64,000 bases of DNA, from positions 1 through 64,000 of the forward strand of contig CAYWLS010000013.1 in the NCBI GenBank assembly GCA_964458605.1, given 5' to 3'. Source of the DNA: JBBSNV01 sp964458605 (GTDB lineage: Bacteria; Pseudomonadota; Alphaproteobacteria; Reyranellales; JAQSWP01). The position numbers and the translations under genes were made by a program. How positions within the stretch are numbered: position 1 is the stretch's first letter; each line of letters starts with the position of its first letter. The notes beneath the pieces were generated by a model, which did not search any database, was not told where the DNA came from, and saw only the letters and a program-made list of their open reading frames with translations. Of the stretch, positions 55,548 to 63,714 are shown in pieces.

Positions 55548-56443
55548 TGCCCACCGCCTATCTCGCCGCCGCCGGATTCGAACAGCAACTGCGCGCGGAG
55601 CTGGGCGATGCCGTCAGCGCCACGCATGGCCGGCTGCTGCTGAGCGACGCGCCGGCACGGCAAGCCGCCTGGGCCGCCAATATCTGGCACGAGCCGCAGC
55701 GCATCGCCATCGCCTCGATCGGCGACGCCGCGCAGAAGCTGCGCGCCATCCAGCGCAACTGGGCGCTCTATGCCCGCGGCCATGCCGGCCGCGCCAAGCT
55801 GATCGCCGAACGGCTGCCGCATGTCTCGGCCAAGCCGCTGATCTTTCCCCAGCCGGCGCCGACCGCGTCGCTGGGTTCCTGGACCTTGCTGGCGCCGGAC
55901 CTGATGCTGGCCGCGCCGCATTGTGCCAGCCCGTTTCCCAACGGCGAGGTGGCGTTCGTCGAGGACAAGGCCAACCCGCCCAACCGCGCCTATCTGAAGC
56001 TATGGGAAGCCTTCACCGTGCTGCGGCGCTATCCGCAGCCGGGCGAGACTTGTCTCGATCTGGGCGCCAGCCCGGGCGGCTGGAGCTGGGTGCTGGCGAA
56101 GCTCGGGGCGCGGGTGATCGCGGTCGACAAGGCACCGCTCGATGCGAAGATCGCCGCCCTGCCCGGCATCGAATGGCGCGGCCAGAGCGCCTTCGCGCTC
56201 GAGCCGAAAGACACCGGACCGGCGGACTGGCTGCTCAGCGATATCGCCTGCTATCCCGAACGCCTGCTGAAACTGGTGGGACGCTGGCTGGCGTCAGGCC
56301 AGGTGCGCAATTTTCTTTGCACCCTGAAATTCCAGCACGACACCGATCACGAAACGGCAGCGCAATTCGCCGCCATCCCCGGTGCGCAGCTCATGCACCT
56401 GCATCACAACAAGCACGAGCTGACATTCGCGCTGCTGCGCTAG
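55547..56443 (+). CDS. RlmM/FtsJ-like SAM-dependent methyltransferase
   Basis: A 298-residue protein: an N-terminal THUMP-like part (about 1-150) and a Rossmann domain with motif I TCLDLGASPGGWSWVLAKLG and VIAVDKAPLD. The end has FLCTLKFQHDTDHETAAQ, the Lys of the K-D-K-E-type 2'-O-methyltransferases. It resembles RlmM, which methylates C2498 of 23S rRNA. Starts at TAATG overlap with the previous gene. Confidence 0.85.
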   Translation: MPTAYLAAAGFEQQLRAELGDAVSATHGRLLLSDAPARQAAWAANIWHEPQRIAIASIGDAAQKLRAIQRNWALYARGHAGRAKLIAERLPHVSAKPLIFPQPAPTASLGSWTLLAPDLMLAAPHCASPFPNGEVAFVEDKANPPNRAYLKLWEAFTVLRRYPQPGETCLDLGASPGGWSWVLAKLGARVIAVDKAPLDAKIAALPGIEWRGQSAFALEPKDTGPADWLLSDIACYPERLLKLVGRWLASGQVRNFLCTLKFQHDTDHETAAQFAAIPGAQLMHLHHNKHELTFALLR

Positions 56444-56468
56444 CAGCGCTCGAACGATATTGCGGCGG

Positions 56469-57299
56469 TTACTTGCGTGCCGCGCGCACGCCGGCCGCCA
56501 GTTCGCCGACCAGCCTGTGCACATCGGCCACCAGGCCGGGCCGGGCCTTGCCGTTGGCGTCGAGATTGGCCTTGACGCGATCGACGATCGCCGAGCCCAC
56601 CACCGCGGCATCGGCCACCCGCGCCACCGCCGCCGCCTGCTCCGGCGTCTTGATGCCGAAGCCGACGCCGACCGGCAATTGCGTGTGTTGCTTCAGCCGC
56701 GCCACCGCCTGGCGCACCGCGTCTTCGGTGGCCGAGCGCGTGCCGGTCACGCCCAGCACCGAGACGTAATAGAGAAAGCCCGAGGCGTATTCCAGGATCG
56801 CCGGCAGGCGGGCGGCATCGGTGGTCGGCGCAGTCAGCAGCACGGTGTCGATGTCGCAATGCTGGGCCGAGGGCTTGAGCTCGTCGGCCTCCTCGGGCGG
56901 CAGGTCGACGATGATCAGCCCGTCGACGCCGGCGGCGGCGGCGGCCTTGCAGAACGCCTCCGCGCCGCGGTTGTAGACCATGTTGTAGTAGCCCATCAGC
57001 AGGATCGGCGTGCCATCGTCGCCGGTCTCGTCGCGGAAGCGGCGCACCATGCCGAAAATGGCGTCGAGCTTGATATTGCCTTTCAGCGCGCGCTGCCCGG
57101 AGGCCTGGATCGAGGGGCCGTCGGCCATCGGATCGGTGAACGGCATGCCGAGCTCGATCAGGTCGGCGCCGGCCTGCGGCAGGCCTTTGAGGATCTGGTA
57201 GGAGGTCTCCAGATCGGGATCGCCTGCCGTGGTGAAGGTGATCAGCCCGCCGCGACCTTCCTTCTTCAAGGCGGCGAAGCGTTCGGTGATGCGGCTCAC
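56469..57299 (-). CDS. trpA: tryptophan synthase alpha subunit
   Basis: A 276-residue TIM-barrel that cleaves indole-3-glycerol phosphate. Glu and Asp catalytic residues in LIELGMPFTDPMADGPSIQ (about 49-67), GLIIVDLPPEEADEL, phosphate loop VGVGFGIKTPEQ. The start is GTG 57299, overlapping the trpB stop (GTGA). There is no accD gene next to it. Confidence 0.97.
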   Translation of the reverse strand: MSRITERFAALKKEGRGGLITFTTAGDPDLETSYQILKGLPQAGADLIELGMPFTDPMADGPSIQASGQRALKGNIKLDAIFGMVRRFRDETGDDGTPILLMGYYNMVYNRGAEAFCKAAAAAGVDGLIIVDLPPEEADELKPSAQHCDIDTVLLTAPTTDAARLPAILEYASGFLYYVSVLGVTGTRSATEDAVRQAVARLKQHTQLPVGVGFGIKTPEQAAAVARVADAAVVGSAIVDRVKANLDANGKARPGLVADVHRLVGELAAGVRAARK

Positions 57300-58507
57300 A
57301 GCTTGACTCCCAGCCGCTCGGCGACGGCGAACACGTCCTTGTCGCCGCGGCCGCACAGATTCATCACCAGCAGATTGTCCCTGGGCAGGGTCGGCGCCAG
57401 CTTCAGCACATGGGCCAGCGCGTGCGACGGCTCGAGCGCGGGGATGATGCCCTCCAGCTTGCACAGCAGCTGGAACGCCTCCAGCGCCTCGTTGTCGGTG
57501 GCCGAGACGTATTCGGCGCGGCCGATTTCTTTCAGCCAGGAATGCTCGGGCCCGATGCCGGGATAGTCGAGGCCGGCGGAGATCGAATGCGCCTCGATGA
57601 TCTGGCCGTCGTCGTCCTGCAGCAGATAGGTACGATTGCCGTGCAGCACGCCGGGCCGCCCGCCGGTCAGCGAGGCCGCATGCTGGCCGGTCTCGATGCC
57701 GTGGCCGGCCGCCTCGACGCCGACGATGCGCACGTCGCGGTCGTCGAGGAAGGGATGGAACAGGCCCATGGCGTTGGAGCCGCCGCCGATGCAGGCCACC
57801 AGCGTGTCGGGCAGCCGGCCTTCGGCCTTCATCATCTGGACGCGCGTTTCCTTGCCGATCACCGACTGGAAGTCGCGCACCATGGCGGGATAGGGATGCG
57901 GGCCGGCCACCGTGCCGATCACGTAGAAGGTGTTCTCGACCGTGGCCACCCAGTCGCGCAGCGCCTCGTTCATGGCGTCCTTGAGCGTAGCGGCGCCGGC
58001 GGTCACGGGCTGCACCTCCGCGCCCAGCAGCTTCATGCGGAACACGTTGGGCGCCTGGCGCGCCACGTCGGTGGCGCCCATGAACACGGTGCAGGGAATG
58101 TCGAACAGCGCGCAGACCGTGGCGGTGGCGACGCCGTGCTGGCCGGCGCCGGTCTCGGCGATCACCCGGGTCTTGCCCATGCGCCGGGCCAGCAGCACCT
58201 GGCCCAGCACGTTGTTGATCTTGTGCGAGCCGGTGTGGTTGAGCTCGTCGCGCTTGAAGTAGATCTTGGCGCCGCCCAGCTTCTCGGTCAGGCGCTCGGC
58301 GAAATACAGCGGGCTGGGCCGGCCGGCATAATGCTCCAGCAGGTAGTCGAGTTCGCTCTGGAAGCTGGCATCGGCCTTGGCCGCGTTATAGGCCTTCTCC
58401 AGCGCCAGAATCAGCGGCATCAGGGTTTCGGCGACGTAGCGGCCGCCGAAAATGCCGAAATGGCCGCGCTCGTCGGGCCCGTCGCGATAGGTATTGGGCA
58501 AAGCCAT
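57296..58507 (-). CDS. trpB: tryptophan synthase beta subunit
   Basis: A 403-residue PLP enzyme that joins indole and serine. Schiff-base Lys in ELNHTGSHKINNVLGQVLLA (about 86-105). AETGAGQHGVATATV, phosphate loop VACIGGGSNAMGLFHPF, and LVMNLCGRGDKDVFAVAERL. It starts at ATG 58507; the frame upstream is not used. It is separated from trpF by 83 bp. Confidence 0.98.
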   Translation of the reverse strand: MALPNTYRDGPDERGHFGIFGGRYVAETLMPLILALEKAYNAAKADASFQSELDYLLEHYAGRPSPLYFAERLTEKLGGAKIYFKRDELNHTGSHKINNVLGQVLLARRMGKTRVIAETGAGQHGVATATVCALFDIPCTVFMGATDVARQAPNVFRMKLLGAEVQPVTAGAATLKDAMNEALRDWVATVENTFYVIGTVAGPHPYPAMVRDFQSVIGKETRVQMMKAEGRLPDTLVACIGGGSNAMGLFHPFLDDRDVRIVGVEAAGHGIETGQHAASLTGGRPGVLHGNRTYLLQDDDGQIIEAHSISAGLDYPGIGPEHSWLKEIGRAEYVSATDNEALEAFQLLCKLEGIIPALEPSHALAHVLKLAPTLPRDNLLVMNLCGRGDKDVFAVAERLGVKL

Positions 58508-58590
58508 GCTCAGTCCCCGGGGTAGGGCGCTCCCGTAGCAGACCGGCAAAACCCTGTCAAAGCCGCGGGATCGGCTCCCGCGCCGGCCGC

Positions 58591-59235
58591 TTACAGCGTG
58601 CCGGCGACGGCCAGGAAGCGGGCGATCTTGTCCGGGCTCTTCACGCCGCGTCGCACCTCGACGCCGGAGGAGACGTCGACGCAGGCTGCCTCGGTGGCGG
58701 CCACCGCCTGGGCCAGGTTGTCGGCCGTCAGCCCACCCGACAGCATCCACGGCAAGGGCCATTGCCGACCCGAAAGCAGCGACCAATCGAAGACCAGCCC
58801 GTTGCCGCCGGGCAGCGCGTCGGCGCTTCTGGGCTCCTGCGCATCGAACAGCAGCCGGTCGGCGACATCGACGAAGCCGGCGGCGGCCTCGACATCGGCC
58901 CGCTCGGCGATCTTGACCGCCTTCATGACCGGCAGTTTGAACCGGCGTCTGATCTCGGCAACCCGTTGCGGCGTCTCGCTGCCGTGGAGCTGCAGCAGAT
59001 CGAGCTTCACCTGGTTCAGCGTGGAATCGATCGTGGCGTCGTCGGCATCGACGAACAGCCCGACCTTGGCGACATGGCCAGGGACCGGCGCTGCCAGCTT
59101 GGCCGCCTCGGCCGGCGCGATGGCGCGCGGGCTGGGCGGATAGAACACCAGCCCGACATAGCGCGCCCCGCCCTCGAGCGCCGCCGCCATCGCCTCGGGC
59201 GAATTGATGCCGCAGATCTTGGCGACGACGGCCAT
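58591..59235 (-). CDS. trpF: phosphoribosylanthranilate isomerase
   Basis: A 214-residue TIM-barrel. Catalytic Cys in AKICGINSPEAMAAALEGGA (residue about 8), YVGLVFYPPSPRAI, LDLLQLHGSE, and catalytic Asp in FDWSLL. Phosphate loop LSGGLTADNLAQAV and DVSSGVEVRRGVKSPDKI. Third step of tryptophan synthesis. It starts two bases after the pyrF stop. Confidence 0.97.
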   Translation of the reverse strand: MAVVAKICGINSPEAMAAALEGGARYVGLVFYPPSPRAIAPAEAAKLAAPVPGHVAKVGLFVDADDATIDSTLNQVKLDLLQLHGSETPQRVAEIRRRFKLPVMKAVKIAERADVEAAAGFVDVADRLLFDAQEPRSADALPGGNGLVFDWSLLSGRQWPLPWMLSGGLTADNLAQAVAATEAACVDVSSGVEVRRGVKSPDKIARFLAVAGTL

Positions 59236-59237
59236 GG

Positions 59238-59987
59238 CTAGACCAGGGCCCGGGCGCGGCCGCCCTGCAGCGCCGCATCGATCTCGGCCGCGATGGCCAG
59301 CGCCGCCTGGCGCGGGTCGGCGGCTTCGGTGATGGGCCGACCGATCACCAGATGGTCGGCGCCCGCCGCCACCGCCTCGGCCGGCGTCATGATGCGCTTC
59401 TGGTCGCCGGCGGCGCTGCCGGCCGGCCGGATGCCCGGCACCACCAGCAGGAAACCCTCGCCGCAGTCGCCGCGCAGGGCGCCGATCTCGAAAGGCGAGC
59501 AGATCACACCGTCCATGCCGCTGTTCTGCGCCAGCGCCGCCAGCTTGCGCACCTGATCGAGCGGCGCCTGGGCAACGCCCACCGCCGCCAGATCCTTCTG
59601 GTCGAGGCTGGTCAGCACCGTCACGCCCAGCAGCTTGGGCCGGCGCCAGTTGCCCTGGGCCGCGGCCTCCTCGGCCGCCTTGCGGGCGGCGCGCATCATC
59701 GCCGTGCCGCCGGCGGCATGGATGGTCAGCAGGTCGGGCTGCAGCGGCGCCACCGCGCGCACCGCTCCGGCCACGGTGTTGGGGATGTCGTGCAGCTTGA
59801 GGTCGAGGAACAGCCTTGTCTGCCGGCCCACCAGCCGCCGCACCAGGTCCGGCCCGTGGGCGGTGAAAAATTCCAGGCCCAGCTTGATGCCGCCCACCGC
59901 GCCCTTGAGCTGGTCGACCAGCCGCGCCGCCACGCCGATATCAACGGTATCGACGGCGCAAAAGGTCTTTTCGCTGGCCTGACTCAT
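59238..59987 (-). CDS. pyrF: orotidine 5'-phosphate decarboxylase
   Basis: A 249-residue TIM-barrel; last step of UMP synthesis. Catalytic Asp-x-Lys-x-x-Asp in LFLDLKLHDIPNTVAGAV, VTVLTSLDQKDL, phosphate-binding LVVPGIRPAGSAAGDQKRIM and GADHLVIGRPITEAADP. GCAGGAGAGCGCC before the ATG at 59987. First of pyrF-trpF-trpB-trpA. Confidence 0.97.
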   Translation of the reverse strand: MSQASEKTFCAVDTVDIGVAARLVDQLKGAVGGIKLGLEFFTAHGPDLVRRLVGRQTRLFLDLKLHDIPNTVAGAVRAVAPLQPDLLTIHAAGGTAMMRAARKAAEEAAAQGNWRRPKLLGVTVLTSLDQKDLAAVGVAQAPLDQVRKLAALAQNSGMDGVICSPFEIGALRGDCGEGFLLVVPGIRPAGSAAGDQKRIMTPAEAVAAGADHLVIGRPITEAADPRQAALAIAAEIDAALQGGRARALV

Positions 59988-60065
59988 GGCGCTCTCCTGC
60001 TGTGCGGCGCCGGTATAAGGGCTGGCGCGACCGCCGGCAAGCGGGCGACCCACGATTGTTGATCT

Positions 60066-60085
60066 ATGTACCTAATATGGTACAT
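60066..60085. promoter_or_regulatory. palindromic operator at toxin-antitoxin start
   Basis: ATGTACC-TAATAT-GGTACAT is a perfect 7-bp inverted repeat with a six-base spacer, overlapping the first ATG of the toxin gene (60077). Type II antitoxins bind such sites; the true toxin start may then be ATG 60092. Confidence 0.55.
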
Positions 60086-60441
60086 ATCGACATGAAGCGC
60101 GTTCCGGCGGCTTTCTTTCGGACGGAAGCCGGCAACGAACCTGTCCGGGACTGGCTGAAATCCCTATCCAGCCAGGACAGGCGGCGTATCGGCGAAGACA
60201 TCAAGACAGTGGAGTTCGGCTGGCCGATCGGCATGCCAACTGTCGGTCTCTTGGCAGCGGATTGCACGAAGTCCGCAGCGTTCCGTCCGGCAACAGAATT
60301 GCCCGCGTTTTCTTTTATATCGACCGTCAGCAGCAATTGATCCTGCCGCACGGCATCGTCAAAAAGACGCGCGCGACACCGGCAGGAGATCTGGAACTGG
60401 CTCGCGCCAACAAACGAAAGCATGAAAGAGCTACGCGATGA
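60077..60441 (+). pseudogene. higB: HigB/RelE-type toxin (Gp49-like), frameshifted
   Basis: The first frame gives VPAAFFRTEAGNEPVRDWLK and SSQDRRRIGEDIKTVEFGWP, the DUF891 start. The end, GSGLHEVRSVPSGNRIARVF followed by FYIDRQQQLILPHGIVKKTR and LELARANKRKHE, lies in the +1 frame. A single missing base near 60250 (in TCTTGGCAGCG) explains it. The restored stop (60439-60441) overlaps the antitoxin ATG. No slippery heptamer was seen, so this is probably inactivation. Confidence 0.8.
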
Positions 60442-60743
60442 GTAAGGCAAAAGCTTCCGTCAACCATACAGGCTCGACATTGGACAGCCTTCCGGAAGAA
60501 GACGGCGTTCTGGGCGAAGTCGAAGCGATAGCCATCAAGCGCGTGATCGCCTGGCAACTGACCAAGGCAATGAAGGCCCGGAAAATAACCAAGCAAGCGA
60601 TGGCTGCCCGGCTCAACACCAGCCGCTCGCAGCTTGATCGTTTGCTCGACCCGAAGAACACGTCGGTCAACCTCACGACCATCGTCCAGGCCGCCAAGGC
60701 GATCGGCAAGAAAATCCGCGTCGATATGGTGGACGCCGCGTAA
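60438..60743 (+). CDS. higA: HigA/XRE-type antitoxin
   Basis: A 101-residue helix-turn-helix protein: AMKARKITKQAMAARLNTSR and SQLDRLLDPKNTSVNLTTIV are the HTH segment of XRE antitoxins, with the recognition helix in 'SRSQLDRLL'. The N-terminal 35 residues probably bind the toxin. It is intact although the toxin gene upstream is broken, which fits gene-order and survival rules of type II pairs (loss of toxin is tolerated, loss of antitoxin is not). Confidence 0.85.
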   Translation: MSKAKASVNHTGSTLDSLPEEDGVLGEVEAIAIKRVIAWQLTKAMKARKITKQAMAARLNTSRSQLDRLLDPKNTSVNLTTIVQAAKAIGKKIRVDMVDAA

Positions 60744-60766
60744 GGCTCGCTGCCTTTAGAGGAATG

Positions 60767-60827
60767 GAGCGGATTCACACGATCGGATGGAAGCGTTGTT
60801 GCGCTTCCATCCGATCGTGATCCGCTC
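60767..60827. repeat. palindromic intergenic element (type 2), copy B
   Basis: Outer stem GAGCGGAT/ATCCGCTC as in copy A; inner 17-bp stem ACGATCGGATGGAAGCG/CGCTTCCATCCGATCGT; loop of six (TTGTTG). Compared with copy A, bases 2-7 of the inner stem and its last base differ, with matching changes in the other arm. It lies between the convergent antitoxin and flavoprotein genes and may end transcription in both directions. Confidence 0.9.
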
Positions 60828-61969
60828 TACCGCCGCACCGGGCTGGGCACGTCGGTCGCGCCGGCAACCCAGCGCGAGAACGCGTCGGGGGCGATGCGGC
60901 CGCCGACCATGGCGGCGAAGCCCTCGCCGATCGCCGCGCCGAACTTGAAGCCGTGGCCCGAGCAGCACGACAGCAGCCACGCCGCCTTGCCCAGCGACCG
61001 GGCGATGAATTGCTCGCTGTCGTCGATCGTCACCGTGTAGAAGCAGGTTTTGGTCTCTTCCACCCGGTACTGGGCGAAATTGCGCAGACGCCGCCGGCAC
61101 AGCTCGAGCTGTTCGAGCGTCTCGCTCCGGGCCACGTCGCGATCGCGCTCGGGATGGCCGACGCGGCTGAAGCTGTGATCGCCGATCTTCAGCCCGGTGG
61201 CGCGGCCATCGGGCGCGATCACCGAGGGCACCAGGTAGAAGCCGGTGCCGATATTGAGGATCATGGGATGGCGCGCCCAGGCCTGCGCCGTGCCGGGCGG
61301 CGGGATCAGATAGGTCACCACCTGGCGCGACGGAACGGCGCGCGCGCCCAGTTCGGGCGCCAGCTCATGGGCCCAGGCGCCGGCGCTGACCAGCACGAGG
61401 TCGCCCGCCAGCACCCGGCCGTCGGCCACGGTGACGCGCGCTGTGTCGCGATCGATCGCCGTGACCGCCACGCCTTCGTGAATCTCCGCGCCGTGCTCGC
61501 GCAGCCATCGCGCCAGCCCGGCGACGATGCGCTGCGCCAGCAAGGTGCCGCCGCTCTTCAGATAGAAGGCGTGTTCGACGCCGACCGGATCGAGCAGCGG
61601 AAAACGTTCCGACAGTTGCGAACGCGACAATTCCTCGACCGCATGGCCATCGCCGGAAAGCGCCTCGAAAGATCTGCTCGACCAGCCGTCGGCCGCCTCG
61701 CCCAGGCCCAACGTGCCGGTCTCGACATAGAGCCGCTGCCCGAGATCGGCCCATACCCGCCCCCATGCGGCATAGGCGTCGCCCACCATCCGCATGTAGC
61801 CCAACTGGTCGCCATAGGCGTAGCGGATCAGCCGGTGCCGATCGCTCGACGACGCCAGGGGGCTGGGCACGCGATTGCGCTCGATCAAGGAAACCCGGCA
61901 TCCGCTACGGCGTAATGCCCAGGCGGCCGAGACGCCGTAGATGCCACCGCCAACGATCACCACATGCAT
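60827..61969 (-). CDS. FAD-dependent amine oxidase, sarcosine/N-methyltryptophan oxidase-like
   Basis: A 380-residue flavoenzyme: Rossmann loop VVIVGGGIYGVSAAWALRRS (about 3-22), conserved RHRLIRYAYGDQLGYMRM, ETGTLGLGEA, and the covalent FAD-attachment cysteine in EETKTCFYTVTIDDSEQFI, as in monomeric sarcosine oxidase and MTOX. Near the end SCCSGHGFKFGAAIGEGFA is the second FAD motif. It oxidises an N-methyl or secondary amine; the substrate is not known. The stop overlaps one base of a palindromic element. Confidence 0.88.
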   Translation of the reverse strand: MHVVIVGGGIYGVSAAWALRRSGCRVSLIERNRVPSPLASSSDRHRLIRYAYGDQLGYMRMVGDAYAAWGRVWADLGQRLYVETGTLGLGEAADGWSSRSFEALSGDGHAVEELSRSQLSERFPLLDPVGVEHAFYLKSGGTLLAQRIVAGLARWLREHGAEIHEGVAVTAIDRDTARVTVADGRVLAGDLVLVSAGAWAHELAPELGARAVPSRQVVTYLIPPPGTAQAWARHPMILNIGTGFYLVPSVIAPDGRATGLKIGDHSFSRVGHPERDRDVARSETLEQLELCRRRLRNFAQYRVEETKTCFYTVTIDDSEQFIARSLGKAAWLLSCCSGHGFKFGAAIGEGFAAMVGGRIAPDAFSRWVAGATDVPSPVRR

Positions 61970-62070
61970 GGCGCAACCCTAGCATGACCCGCGGCAGGAT
62001 CGATGGACGGCGCCGCGTCGCTGCGGCAGAGTCGTAGCTGCCCGTCATTTTCGGCAGGGAGAGAGCCGCC

Positions 62071-62715
62071 ATGAAACGAACGATTGCTGCGCTGGCGACG
62101 GCCGGATTGGCCCTCTCCGGCCTTGTGCTCGCCTCGCTGACCGTCGCACAGCCGGTCAAGCCGCCCACCACCACGCCAGGCGCGGCGACAACGGCGGCCG
62201 CCGGCCGGCTGCAGACCAAATCCTTCCAGCCCATCGGCAAGAACAAGATTCGGGTCGACCTGACGGTGGTCGATGCCGGCGACCTGCAACGCACCCTGCA
62301 CGACTATTTCAAGCAGCGCCTGCAGTCGCGCGGCAACCCGGTCGGCTCTTCCGGCACCTTGGCCGCCAAGCTCGAAGTGCAGTATGCCCAGCCGCTGCCC
62401 AATGTCGGCGGCGGCAGCAACCCGCCGCCGGCGCCGCCGGGCGTTGGCCAGGGCACGCCGCTCAGCCAGGGCAGCCCGATCCCCGACCGCAGGGCACCGG
62501 CCTTCCAGCAGGGTACGCCCTCGCCGGGCCTGACCACCCCGCTGCACCTCACCGTTACCATCTATCGCGAGCAGGGCGGCACCGTTGTGTGGACGGGCCA
62601 GGCCACCTGCAACACGCCCTTTGCCATCGCCCAAGCCACCGGCAAGACCATGATCGACCAGCTCGTCGAATCGATCGACAAGACACGCAGCGGCGAAGCG
62701 GACTGCCCGATCTAG
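62071..62715 (+). CDS. exported proline/glycine-rich protein, function unknown
   Basis: A 214-residue protein with a signal peptide (about 1-26: TIAALATAGLALSGLVLASL, cleavage at about AQP). Residues about 110-155 are Pro/Gly/Gln-rich, PPPAPPGVGQGTPLSQG, in a spacer between two folded parts. The second part has LHLTVTIYREQGGTVVWTG and a single pair of cysteines (TCNTPF, ADCPI) that may bond. GGGAGAGAGCCGCC precedes the ATG. Not recognised. Confidence 0.65.
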   Translation: MKRTIAALATAGLALSGLVLASLTVAQPVKPPTTTPGAATTAAAGRLQTKSFQPIGKNKIRVDLTVVDAGDLQRTLHDYFKQRLQSRGNPVGSSGTLAAKLEVQYAQPLPNVGGGSNPPPAPPGVGQGTPLSQGSPIPDRRAPAFQQGTPSPGLTTPLHLTVTIYREQGGTVVWTGQATCNTPFAIAQATGKTMIDQLVESIDKTRSGEADCPI

Positions 62716-62906
62716 AACCGATCGGTTCCGGACGAGCTGCGAGCGGCGGTTCCTCCCGAACCAACCCGTCCCTGCGCAACGTCGAAGCGGCGCCGGACCA
62801 TGGCACCGCTTCCTGCAGGTGCCATGCGATTGACACGAGCCTGCAACGCAGTCGCGCCAGCCTCGCTCCCTCGACATCCGACGCGGTTTCCCGAGGAGGC
62901 ATTGCC

Positions 62907-63697
62907 ATGCGCATCGCCATCGTCAGCGACAGCCATTTGGCGCCCGAGGCCAGCGCCCTCAACGACATCATCGTCGACGGCGCCGGCGATCCCACGCAAT
63001 ACCAATGGGTGCGGCACTTCTGCGCGGACTGGCCGACGGAGCTTTGCTTCCTGCCGGGCAATCACGACATCGGCGATAACCCGCCGGCGCCGGGCGCGGC
63101 GATCGACCAGCCGGTCACCGCCGAGCGGCTGGCGCGCTATCGCGCCGCCTTCGGCGCCGACTACTGGGCTCTGGACATCGACGACTGGCGGCTGATCGGG
63201 CCCAACGCCCAGCTCATGGGCAGCGCCCTGCCGGCCGAAGAGGAGCCGTGGCATTGGCTGTTCGACCGCGCCGGCGAGGCCGGCGAACGGCCGGTGGTGC
63301 TGATGCTGCACAAGCCGTTGTGCCGCACGACATGGCCGACCGGAAACCCCGGCATCAGCTACCTGCCCTTCGTGCCGCGCCAGCGCCTGCGCCAGGCCAT
63401 GGCGATCATGGACGTGAAAGCGGCGCTGAGCGCCATCGCCATCAGCATCTCGACCATATGGTGAATGACCTGCGCCAGCTGTGGGTGCCGTCGACCGCCT
63501 TCTACCTGCCTGACTCGATCCAGGACCGGCTGGGCGAGAAGGTGACGGGGCTGGGCGTGCTGGAGCTGGGCCAGTCCTTGCGTTTCGACCTGGTGTGCCC
63601 GCAGGACGCGGTGCGCCACGATATCCTCGACCATCCGATCTATCCCGAGCGCGAGCATGTGCGCGCGCAGTTGCGCACCGCGATCGGACAGGGATGA
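62907..63697 (+). pseudogene. metallophosphoesterase, internal deletion and frameshift
   Basis: The first frame has IAIVSDSHLAPEASALND, then immediately IIVDGAGDPTQYQWVRHF; the expected 25-30 residues carrying the second metal-binding motif (GDx) are missing, while CFLPGNHDIGDNPPAPG is intact. Near 63440 a one-base loss shifts the frame; the correct continuation, HRHQHLDHMVNDLRQLWVPS, has the final His-x-His, and the protein ends at 63697. Both lesions break the active site. The family is class III-type phosphodiesterase. Confidence 0.8.
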
Positions 63698-63714
63698 GAG
63701 CCAGGGAAGCGGCG

